The notes beneath the pieces are model-generated. The model made no database searches. It had not been told where the DNA came from and saw only the letters and a list, made by a program, of their open reading frames with translations. The position numbers and the translations under genes were made by a program. Below, piece by piece: positions 56,119-64,000 of a stretch of 64,000 nucleotides of DNA (position 1 is its first letter; the number at the start of each line of letters is the position of its first letter). Location of the stretch: NCBI GenBank assembly GCA_001600495.1, contig BCKE01000015.1, positions 386,315 through 450,314 of the forward strand, in the 5' to 3' direction. This stretch comes from Pilasporangium apinafurcum. Its lineage: Eukaryota > Oomycota > Peronosporomycetes > Pythiales > Pythiaceae.

Positions 56119-58538
56119 ATTTGCTTGCGAAAATGACCCAGTGCTTCTCATTACACGAATGTGATAACAAGGCAAGAAATTATTTATACACATTTCCATC
56201 CCCATTTTCCATCGACTCCCAGCATCGAAGCTTCGAGCCACATATGTAGGGTGCCCAAGTCGTTCCAGACACTCAGCCGAGGAACTTATTGCCAAAAAAT
56301 TTCAGTTCCATTCGATTCGATTTGGAAGCCATTTGGTGAAAAAATTTCCCCGTGGGTGGAGGAGCACGCTGTTTTTTTTACCTGATTTCTCTCTTCTAGA
56401 CGATGCAGCCATCAGCACTTGCCACCAGGAACAGTCCGGCGCGTTCGCACGGGTGATGCCAGAATGGGACACGTTTTCCCACTCACCACCCATACGTTTC
56501 TCTTAAAACAAAATGACGATACCCAACGGCTCAGCACGATAGAGGACTATCTAGCTGAGCAGGTGATGGCAAACTGGCGATGAGAAATGTGAGTGCTGCC
56601 ATATTTCGCCAGAAGAAGCCGCCACGTCTCCACATAGAGTTGTACTTCTCCATACAGCACTTTCTGCATGGGAACTTTTTATTTTTAATGGAGAGGAAGA
56701 GTCATTGAAAAAGTGTGGAACATGGCCGCTATATAGGCCGCCTGTTTCCTTGCTCACGCAAGAGTATCTTGTTCTTGCATGTATCCATGTTGGGGGCTGA
56801 TACTACCTAATGAGAAGGGTAGCATTGAACTACCCAACGATTGAACGAAGAGCAACACATTTTGTTGTCGGAAGGATCCTGTCGATAACAGTATAGTGAG
56901 TCGAGGAATGAGGAGAATAAAGACACCGACAAAAATAGAATGAACGCCAGCAGCCAACACCACTGCATTTTTTGGCGACAGGAGGACATACTCATGCATA
57001 CATTATGTAAAAAGAAGAACAAAAAACTGGAGACCACGTCATGGCTGCCAATGGGTCACGTGTGATGTGTAGAATAAGAAAAATAAAAAAGATACTTAAT
57101 TGTCGTTAAATCAATTAATTTCGTCATAATAAAACAGCAGTTAGTCTGATATATTGCTACACAAAACTAGCGACTGACTGACTGGCGGGTTGTCCTGGAC
57201 TCAACTTTGAACCAACAAGAAACACGATCAGATTTGCAACCCATTCCTAGCAATACACCAGCTGAAGGATGGGTCTGTTTCTGTTATTTGCGTCTGTTTA
57301 CTGACGTATGCTGAAACACATTGAAGAAATATCGCCAGACACACTTAATAACAATGAAGGTACAGAGATCTCCCTTGCACGCAAGTAGCAAAAGCTTTCT
57401 TGTGAATAGGTGAGCAGGAGGAAGATGGTTGTAGTTCAAAGATCGCGAGTGTTTTTGCACACTGACGGACGTTGGTTTGGGGTGAGAAAACCAGAAATAA
57501 AGTTCAGCGCCACTGCCACGAAATGGGTGTAGTGGCGCATAGTTACTGACGTGGAGGGCTTTTAAAAGCCGATGTCACAACACTATCATGATTCAACCGC
57601 ATCCACATCCACTCAAGCAAAGTCGTTTCGCAATATCACGAAAATGGAACCTAAAAAGAAACAATTTCTCATGCTGTCAAACGATCACAAAACAATTGCA
57701 CCAAAATTTTCGACAAAGAGCATTAAATGTAGCTCCAGTGGACGAGCTAGGCATACAATGCAGCGGCAGCGTTGCATTGCGAGTGAGTCGCCCATGTGTG
57801 ACACAGCTCTGAGACTCGGCGACATACAGTGGTGACAGAAAAGAAGTTGAAGCAGGTGGAAGCACCTGAGCAAAAAGAAACTTCCGCGCACGTGCATGTA
57901 CAAGCGAAGGTGGGAAGACCTCATGGAGCTCCTGGTAAACAAACAGCAACATGGTGGGACAATTTTTTTGCATCTGGCACTCTCCCCCCATCGTTTGCCT
58001 GGCCACGAAAACGGCTGCTAGGAGGGAGATTCAAAAAAATAAATCACATCAACCAAATTAAAATTCGGAAAGCGCTGTTTTCTACCCTTCGACCTCCCCA
58101 CTTGGCTACTCTATGGGGGAGGAGGTGAATGGGTGACATGTCCCAACCGTATTTTTTTTGTATTTTATTCTGTTCTAATGTACCACAATTAAATCCGTGT
58201 TTTGTCGAGCCTCTATGGTGAGCGTCTGTTTCTCCGGCACCCACTTACTGGTCCGGATGTACTGATTTAATAACACACAAGCTTAGGATGGAATAACGGC
58301 TTCTGGAGAAAAAAAGGGTACCTGGCTGGCCAGGAGCATTGGATCTCGTCCGTCCGTTCGCCTTTTCTTTCTTGCGACTACTATCCCACCACACACACCA
58401 TTCTTGAAAAAACCAAATCCAGAGCTCTACGTGACTGTCGCTGTGGTTGAATATTCATCCACATTTTCCATCTGGCAGCAAAACATACATACATCACAAA
58501 AAGGTATTCCATCCATCTTAATTGGAATCGCCAACAAC
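56119..58538. other. Long intergenic gap in the PX array
   Basis: Some 2.4 kb, the largest gap in the array. Several short frames exist on both strands, including a hydrophobic minus-strand frame near 56754-57037. None shows PX-like motifs, splice-supported exons or RNA genes. If a further paralogue once stood here it is no longer recognisable by eye. Confidence 0.4.
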
Positions 58539-59243
58539 ATGTGCATACCCATGGACCCAATTGATTCAAGCAATGCGAAACTCGATGCAGACGATGCAAT
58601 TTTAGTCACTGAAAAGGCACGACTACACCAGCAGCCGCAGTACATTGTGCTGACTACCACTGGGAACATCACCACTGAACCACGACGACTCCCACCGAGT
58701 GTGCCGATTTTAAAACCCAAGTGCGTCTGGCCAAGACGGTATTCACCACCACTCATGTTTTTGAAGCGCATCGATCACATCGAGATCAATGAGACCAAGG
58801 TGGTCGATGGCGTCGTATTCTACGTCATAGATGTCTTTGTCAAGTACCACGTCAATCGCATTCCAACGAACCGAAGCACTCGCACAATCTACAAAGAACC
58901 TGATTACCGAGTCGAGAGACGATTCACTGAATTTGAGACGCTGCGTCGCAAAGTCGCCAAGTATTGCAAGAAAGAGCACAATCTCACGACGACAACCACG
59001 TGTCGATACTGCGAATCGTTTCGACCGTTCGTCGGCCATTGTTACTCGCAACCCCGCATGTTTGTCAAACTTTGGACAGGCAAGGAGGCCCGCAAGAAAT
59101 TATTTACGACATTCATCAATCGGTTATTGCAGTTGACGGTTGGACAGTTTGGGGATACGTGCCCGCGATTTGAGAGCTGCACTGGGTTTGATGTCATTCC
59201 AGTGCTTGTGGAGCAATTCATGCGGAACCACTATGTTCTCTAA
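58539..59243 (+). CDS. PX-like protein 3 with CxYC motif
   Basis: Protein of 234 residues; start at ATG 58539, because the frame upstream to 58404 has no ATG. The first 80 residues are poorly conserved. The family core follows: FLKRIDHIEINETK, a strand YVIDVFVKY, NRIPTNR, YRVERRFTEFETLRRKV, TCRYCESF, then LWTGKEARKKLFTTFINRLL and CTGFDVIPVLVEQF. It is closest to copies 1 and 2. RRFTEF is the best match to the PX signature in the array. Confidence 0.78.
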   Translation: MCIPMDPIDSSNAKLDADDAILVTEKARLHQQPQYIVLTTTGNITTEPRRLPPSVPILKPKCVWPRRYSPPLMFLKRIDHIEINETKVVDGVVFYVIDVFVKYHVNRIPTNRSTRTIYKEPDYRVERRFTEFETLRRKVAKYCKKEHNLTTTTTCRYCESFRPFVGHCYSQPRMFVKLWTGKEARKKLFTTFINRLLQLTVGQFGDTCPRFESCTGFDVIPVLVEQFMRNHYVL

Positions 59244-59364
59244 GGACTTTAAGACAAAAGGATGCGATGAATGGATACCGGTGCATTGTATGCTGCGACA
59301 CGCTCGATTTCATCCATACTTTCTTTCTAGATTGAGATGGAGAAAGCAAACGAACGGCCGCATA

Positions 59365-59691
59365 TTATCCATGTTCATCTGGAGTTAGAGAAAAGCCCAT
59401 AAGTAAAATATATTTATTGAGTCTCGTCAGTTTGTATTTGTCATTGTGGTCAGTGGGTTTCATCACTTGGGGCTTTGTGACAAAGAGTTGCGTGACTGGT
59501 CTCTTCGTCAACAGCTGCACGTTATCGAAAACGCATTGATGCGGCATAGCCAAGAAGTTTTGGAAGCCCAGTACATTACTCATGGTATTCGATAAAATGG
59601 CGAGTACAACGCGCAACACGATCACACAAAGTTTCGTGATATGTTCAGCAAGTTTTCCACCCACGAGGTCTCCATCAAACTGCTTTGCCTT
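59365..59691 (-). other. Unassigned coding-like stretch between PX genes 3 and 4
   Basis: Open for 108 codons on the minus strand after a stop at 59692-59694. The composition is protein-like and partly hydrophobic (EHITKLCVIVLRVVLAIL, then NFLAMPHQCVFDNVQLL). There is no ATG near the start, and a possible acceptor (TTAAAAG or AAAGCAG) lies at its upstream edge, so it could be a last exon. An upstream exon could not be joined in phase. It has no relation to the PX-like family that I can see. Confidence 0.3.
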
Positions 59692-60221
59692 TTAACGAGA
59701 AATTTCTCAAAGACTTGGCGAACGAAATTTCCATAAAGATTGTTTACGCGCACTCAATGTCACACTTGGTGTCCCAGAATATAAATGTAGGACATCGTCC
59801 CACATTGCGGAAGCGAATGAAGGACTATACGTATAGTATACATAATCCATGGCCTGTCTGACGCTGCTACGTCATCACCGTGATCAGCACGTTCTTTACG
59901 TGAGCCAGGGGCGCGCAAACAAAGTCGAAGATGACGGCCAATTTTTTTCGTCCCATGGCGCTTGTCGCGTGTGCTACACCACTGCGTGCCACCCAATGAT
60001 GCTGACGAAACATTTTAAGTGTCGGTGTTTATTAGATGAGTGGAAGACTGTCCCAGCTACGCTCGCAAGCGGCTGTTGACGTTGACGCCCACTTGACTCC
60101 CGCTCAAGTTTGCGACCCCAAAAAAGTTCATTTCTGAATGTTCCAAGAGCCACCCAAGCGACTTTCCCAGCATTTCTATCGCCTCATCAACGTTTAACTG
60201 TCCAAGAACTGTCAAGCAGCA

Positions 60222-60863
60222 ATGGCTATCATCACGTTATCCCGACCAACGCTTAATGATGATGTGACTGAACAAAAACGTCTTGTGAGACTCAAGTCGT
60301 TGCATCAAGTACCGCTACTTCCAGAGAAGTATACCCCGTGTATGGATTTATTGGTGCGTCTGCGCAAGATCGACCGGATCCAGATTAGCGAGATGTTGGA
60401 ACGTGAAGGGGAATTACCCAAATACATCATCGACATCTACTTTGTACCGGGATCAGCAAATCGCATCCCAACGAACCGAGACAATTTCGATACTCCCGTC
60501 CTCGAACGCCAACCCGATTTCCGCATGGCACGGGTGTTTAAGGACTTCACGGAGCTGCGCAACAATCTGCATCGACAAGTGCGTGACAGTCACACGTTCG
60601 ATCGCTGTGCTTACTGCGAAAAATTCACAAATTTCATCCTTTCGGGCAAGACGCAGCCAAGCACATTGATGACATGGTTCTACAAGCAAGACCGTGTCAA
60701 GCGCGAATTGACCCATTTTCTTACAGACGTGCTGCAGTTTGCACTTGGGTGCAAGCCGAGTGTCTGCCGTAACTGCGCTACGCAACAACGTGTGCCTGAA
60801 ATTGTCACGGCATTTCTGTTTGGGCAACAAGCTGTGGCATCCAACACGATGAGAACTGCGTGA
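60222..60863 (+). CDS. PX-like protein 4 with CxYC motif (subgroup 2)
   Basis: Protein of 213 residues from ATG 60222. It starts subgroup 2, marked by LLPEKYTPCMDLLVRLRKID before the PX-like strands. Then come YIIDIYFVPGSANRIPTN, a PX-like FRMARVFKDFTELRNNL, RCAYCEKF for the Cys motif, and the tail LGCKPSVCRNCATQQRVP followed by FLFGQQ. The tail CRNC replaces the single Cys of subgroup 1, so these members have two complete Cys pairs, as expected for a four-ligand zinc site. No membrane segment or signal peptide. Confidence 0.75.
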   Translation: MAIITLSRPTLNDDVTEQKRLVRLKSLHQVPLLPEKYTPCMDLLVRLRKIDRIQISEMLEREGELPKYIIDIYFVPGSANRIPTNRDNFDTPVLERQPDFRMARVFKDFTELRNNLHRQVRDSHTFDRCAYCEKFTNFILSGKTQPSTLMTWFYKQDRVKRELTHFLTDVLQFALGCKPSVCRNCATQQRVPEIVTAFLFGQQAVASNTMRTA

Positions 60864-61224
60864 TAAGCGTCCCACGGTTCTCTCTTTACTAATATTTATC
60901 TGCGTTTGCGATTGAAGCAAACGTGCGCGTTGCACAGTAGCGCCATGCATAGATGAAAGCTCCGAGGCAAGTGCTTATTTAATGCATATTCCCTAATGGA
61001 ATAGAAACATAGAGGCTGATGTAGAGCGATGAATAGACTGACATGGCTCATAACAAAAAAAAATATAAACTTTTTTGTGGATAAAGAACGAAGGGCCATT
61101 ACGATTCTTCGACAAAAAAAGACGAAGCGTATGAGGAGCAATTCGCATCCCTTACAGGAGAAACGCAATTGCTTCCTTTCCCACTTTGGATTACGCATAG
61201 CACAAACCTGCACTCACAGCGTTT

Positions 61225-61585
61225 TCACCAATAGAAAATAGCATCTCGAGGCGAAATATATGGGTGATGATGACGTAAAGTGGTGTCATAGGTCTTTTCG
61301 ACTACGTTCCAACCAGTCAATTCGATCCAAAGTCTGAAGGAATTTGAAGGAGTGAATGTGAATGCATCTCCCTGCATTACCACTCCGAACACTAGAATAA
61401 TGCTACCAAGTTGTGACATGCATTGCTCTTTACGCAATCACTTTTTTCAGCCACCGTTTGGTCAGCCAATCCCCAAGTCACATCTAACTGACAAATATCG
61501 GGATGAATCAAGTGAAGAGATTCCGACCTTTTTATTTTCTCTCTCTGATGCGCCCATCTGCTCCCTCAATTCACTAATTCTTACC
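61225..61585 (-). other. Possible minus-strand gene, at least three exons
   Basis: Two well-formed introns join three open stretches in phase 0. The upstream one ends at 61585 before GTAAGA (it reads FIPIRLFGHDNCSVIFGHER, and its 5' limit is unknown). The others are 61434-61487 (LDVTWGLADQTVAEKSDC) and 61225-61371, ending FYW-stop (FRLWIELTGWNVVEKTY inside). Introns of 97 and 62 bases with TTTGTCAG and AATGCAG acceptors fit the window's style. A start codon was not found, because the 5' part would overlap PX-like gene 5 or its leader. Family unknown. Confidence 0.35.
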
Positions 61586-61770
61586 AGTTCGTTGTCGCCA
61601 CGCTCATGTCCAAAGATTACAGAACAGTTATCATGTCCAAATAAACGAATAGGAATGAATGCCCATCCTTCAGAAATTTACTATGAAGAATCTGACAACT
61701 CTGGCGCCTCGCCACCGTTCATTCGCAAATTTACTTGGTCCAGAGTGCGACGGGCCACCAAACTACAGAC

Positions 61771-62385
61771 ATGCCAGCGACAACACCGATGACAGCGAAC
61801 GCGTTGTCGATGCTTCAGCGGTTGCAACACGTGGAGGTCCTGCCAGAGCAGTATTCCCCCTGCATGAACCTGCTCTCCACACTCAAGAAAGTCGATCATA
61901 TCGAGATCAGTGACAGCACTAAAAGCAAAAACGGTCATGCGTTTATGATCGATATTTATCTAACGCCTCATTCAAAAAATCGCATCCCGACCAACCAGAA
62001 ACAGCAAATTCACTCGCAGCAGGCAACTATCAGTGGTGGTAGTACGCGTACACCAGCGTTCCGGGTAGAGCGCACACTATCCGAATTCATCGACTTTCGA
62101 TCGCGATTGCATCGCCAAGCGCGTGCTAGCCACAATGGCGCAAGTACGAAATGTGCGTATTGCACCAAAGTCGTCAACTACATCCTCACCGGAACGGGTC
62201 AACCGACGCCAATGATGCCATGGTTTACATCGACACAGAAGCTTCAGCGGCAACTAGCGCAGTTTACGAATGAAGTATTGGCGCTCGCGCTGCTGTGTAA
62301 ACCCAGTGCATGCCCACGATGCGAAAGTCAAGAACGGATACCGGAGCTGGTTAGCGATTTACTCGCTATAGCTCAGACATCTTGA
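61771..62385 (+). CDS. PX-like protein 5 with CxYC motif (subgroup 2)
   Basis: Protein of 204 residues. Start placed at ATG 61771, because the frame upstream is open only from non-ATG codons. Subgroup-2 features: VLPEQYSPCMNLLSTLKKVD, HIEISD, IDIYLTPHSKNRIPTN, FRVERTLSEFIDFRSRL, KCAYCTKV and CKPSACPRCESQERIPELV. Its loop after NRIPTN is rich in Gln, Ser and Thr and longer than in copy 4. TPHSKNRIPTN is identical in copy 6, so copies 5 and 6 are the most recent duplicates. Confidence 0.75.
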   Translation: MPATTPMTANALSMLQRLQHVEVLPEQYSPCMNLLSTLKKVDHIEISDSTKSKNGHAFMIDIYLTPHSKNRIPTNQKQQIHSQQATISGGSTRTPAFRVERTLSEFIDFRSRLHRQARASHNGASTKCAYCTKVVNYILTGTGQPTPMMPWFTSTQKLQRQLAQFTNEVLALALLCKPSACPRCESQERIPELVSDLLAIAQTS

Positions 62386-62560
62386 ATAGGAACGTCGATA
62401 GATACGATAAAAGAATAGACGATAGATTTATTATTATAAACAAAAAAATGAAACTCGAGCTGCCTGGATGTGAATAAGTTGTATGAGATAGTTTTCTTTT
62501 TGTTTGCATTTGATTTTAGCTGCCTTATCCTCAATCTGGTTTTCATATCATACCATTCAC

Positions 62561-63175
62561 TCATGCATGGAAAAATTTCTTGGTTTCCACTAAAGAAACG
62601 CAGGCAAGCGGGTGCTTAGCCACCACACATCCACGATTCGACAATGCACAAACGGTGGTTCCAGGCTGAATGTCTTTTGTTTTTAGTTGAAAAAAACGCG
62701 CCTCATGCAACACATTTTTGATGACAACTCTGGCTCTGCCTTGCTCGTCTGCTCCCAAGCACCAATAGAAAACAGGTGACGCGCAAAGCATCATTGATGA
62801 TTCCCTTCACTACTTTTTCATGTGATGTTGGATAAAGAGCTTGTCTCATATGCGCTCTGAACGTGAACGAAGCACCACCAATGAGTTGCTATCGTCTGTC
62901 GTCAGGCTTATTCACCATACAATCCTGTTGGATCCTGAAAAAGTGTAGGTTATTGGAACGCATGAGACAATCTAGCATGAGAAATGGTGCATCGACGAGG
63001 TTTCCAGCACCGTCATTGGCACTTATACCTGCTTGGAAATTTGTCAGGTCATCCAACAGTGAGTCAAAGAAAGTCCATAATTCCTCCAAGCAGAAAAAAA
63101 CGAGATGAGCATTCGTGTGAACACGTTACCCACTGGGAGGATGGCTTTTTCAAAGCTCGGGTTTGTGGCTAACAT
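62561..63175 (-). other. Possible minus-strand gene between PX genes 5 and 6, unresolved
   Basis: A first exon from ATG 63175 (MLATNPSFEKAILP) joins over a short intron GTGGGT...TTGGAG to ELWTFFDSLLDDLTNFQA, ending at GTATAAG. Further on, a basic/hydrophobic open stretch ends at 62561 (VVIKNVLHEARFFQLKTKD, TTVCALSNRGCVVAKHPL). The pieces between could not be joined in one consistent phase, so it may be a gene with errors in my model, or a decayed one. Family unknown. Confidence 0.3.
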
Positions 63176-63234
63176 TTTAAAAGTTGCTCGAAAACGCACA
63201 GACGTCGTATTTATTTTTCCCAGCACAATCAAGT

Positions 63235-63831
63235 ATGATGGAAGCCCCTCTTGTCATGCAACGTCTGCAGCCGCTGGACAAAGTGCTGCTCCTGCCAGAG
63301 AAATACTCGCCCTGTATGGATCTGCTGGCACGATTGAAGAAGATTGATAAACTTGAAATCAACGATACGATCGAACGGGACGGCAAACGGAAGTTCGTGA
63401 TCGATTTCTACATGACTCCACACTCAAAAAATCGGATCCCCACGAACCAGAACTTACACAAAATCAATAGCAATGAGAATCGTGTCAGTGGCTTACAGCG
63501 ATCAGATATGCGAAAGGAACGCTCAGTCGACGATTTCATTCAGCTGCGTGCCAAGCTCCACCGCGTCACACAGACTAGTCACACCAACGGAAGTAGAAAC
63601 CAGTGTAAATATTGCATCAGAGCGTTCAGCCACGTTCTCTGGGGCAAGACACAACCGACACCGTCGATGCTCTGGTTTATGGACCAAAAGAAGATCAAAC
63701 AACAACTCGCAATATTTCTGCAAGAGATTTTGGCATTAACGATACTATGTAAACCATGTGTCGCTGAATCATGTGCCAGTCAAGAGCAAATTCCGAATTT
63801 GGTCAGTGCGTTCTTGTTTGGAGAGCAATGA
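63235..63831 (+). CDS. PX-like protein 6 with CxYC motif (subgroup 2)
   Basis: Protein of 198 residues from ATG 63235; the next codon is also ATG. It has LLPEKYSPCMDLLARLKKID, KLEINDTIERDGKRKFVIDF, TPHSKNRIPTN, a PX-like helix MRKERSVDDFIQLRAKL, QCKYCIRA and CKPCVAESCASQEQIPNLV, ending FLFGEQ. The second Cys pair is CVAESC, wider than CxxC in copies 4 and 5. It is the last complete member in the window; whether the array continues beyond 64 kb is unknown. Confidence 0.75.
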   Translation: MMEAPLVMQRLQPLDKVLLLPEKYSPCMDLLARLKKIDKLEINDTIERDGKRKFVIDFYMTPHSKNRIPTNQNLHKINSNENRVSGLQRSDMRKERSVDDFIQLRAKLHRVTQTSHTNGSRNQCKYCIRAFSHVLWGKTQPTPSMLWFMDQKKIKQQLAIFLQEILALTILCKPCVAESCASQEQIPNLVSAFLFGEQ

Positions 63832-64000
63832 GCGTCGGTCACACTGCAGTTGCTAGGTTTTACTGGTGATTACCAGAATACGACCTAACCATGTGGACGC
63901 GTTTAGAAAGTTGACCGACTCTCCGTTTGAAAAGTCTATTGACCCACCAGTATCCACAGATACTTTTCCTACATTCTTTTCTCCCCGTTGTAACTCTGGC

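Noticed and set aside
56754-57037. Hydrophobic minus-strand frame in the large PX gap
   Set aside because: Short, two overlapping frames are equally hydrophobic, no family or splice support.
1-64000. CRISPR arrays, bacterial operons, Shine-Dalgarno sites, rRNA and tRNA genes
   Set aside because: None seen; introns and protein families show nuclear eukaryotic DNA. The four Fanzor relics are the only CRISPR-related nuclease relatives found.

Overview
This window is nuclear DNA of a compact eukaryotic genome. Genes carry short GT-AG introns (about 50-130 bases, donors mostly GTAAGT, GTACGT or GTATGT). The protein families point to an oomycete: a multi-exon LRR receptor-like TKL kinase, 28-residue ankyrin-type repeats ending in WLHENR-EGC, HTH-psq proteins, PX-like tandem genes and polyglutamine-rich nuclear proteins. 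A Saprolegniales-type species (Achlya/Saprolegnia/Aphanomyces group) is my best guess, by inference only.

Layout. 1-8.7 kb: a partial membrane protein, a poorly resolved small gene, an ankyrin-repeat protein and a P5A ATPase of the ER. 10.3-22.1 kb: an LRR receptor kinase, a small membrane protein, an F-box/LRR/prolyl-hydroxylase fusion, a Polycomb-type RING-RAWUL protein (PCGF) and an HTH-psq protein. 23.7-30.0 kb: a 2034-residue IQ/zinc-finger/EF-hand protein. 30.1-44.3 kb: two cytosolic HSP70 genes on opposite strands, flanking an EHD/dynamin-like membrane GTPase, a Qc-SNARE of the syntaxin-6 type, a Cys-rich nuclear protein and four decayed copies of one mobile element that I recognise as Fanzor (eukaryotic TnpB). 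44.7-52.5 kb: a STE20-like kinase fused to RhoGAP, and exocyst SEC15 with a phase-consistent 13-exon model and one in-frame TAA. 53.7-63.8 kb: six tandem genes of one PX-like family with an added Cys-x-Tyr-Cys motif, with several unresolved coding-like minus-strand segments between them.

Membrane traffic recurs (P5A ATPase, EHD-like GTPase, syntaxin 6, SEC15, PX-like proteins, RhoGAP kinase), but neighbouring genes are not an operon and I infer no joint regulation. The strongest leads are the Fanzor relics, the F-box/prolyl-hydroxylase fusion (a possible oxygen-sensing F-box protein acting near Skp1) and the PX/Cys array. Start codons were placed at ATG. Exon limits were derived by hand from splice signals and frame continuity.
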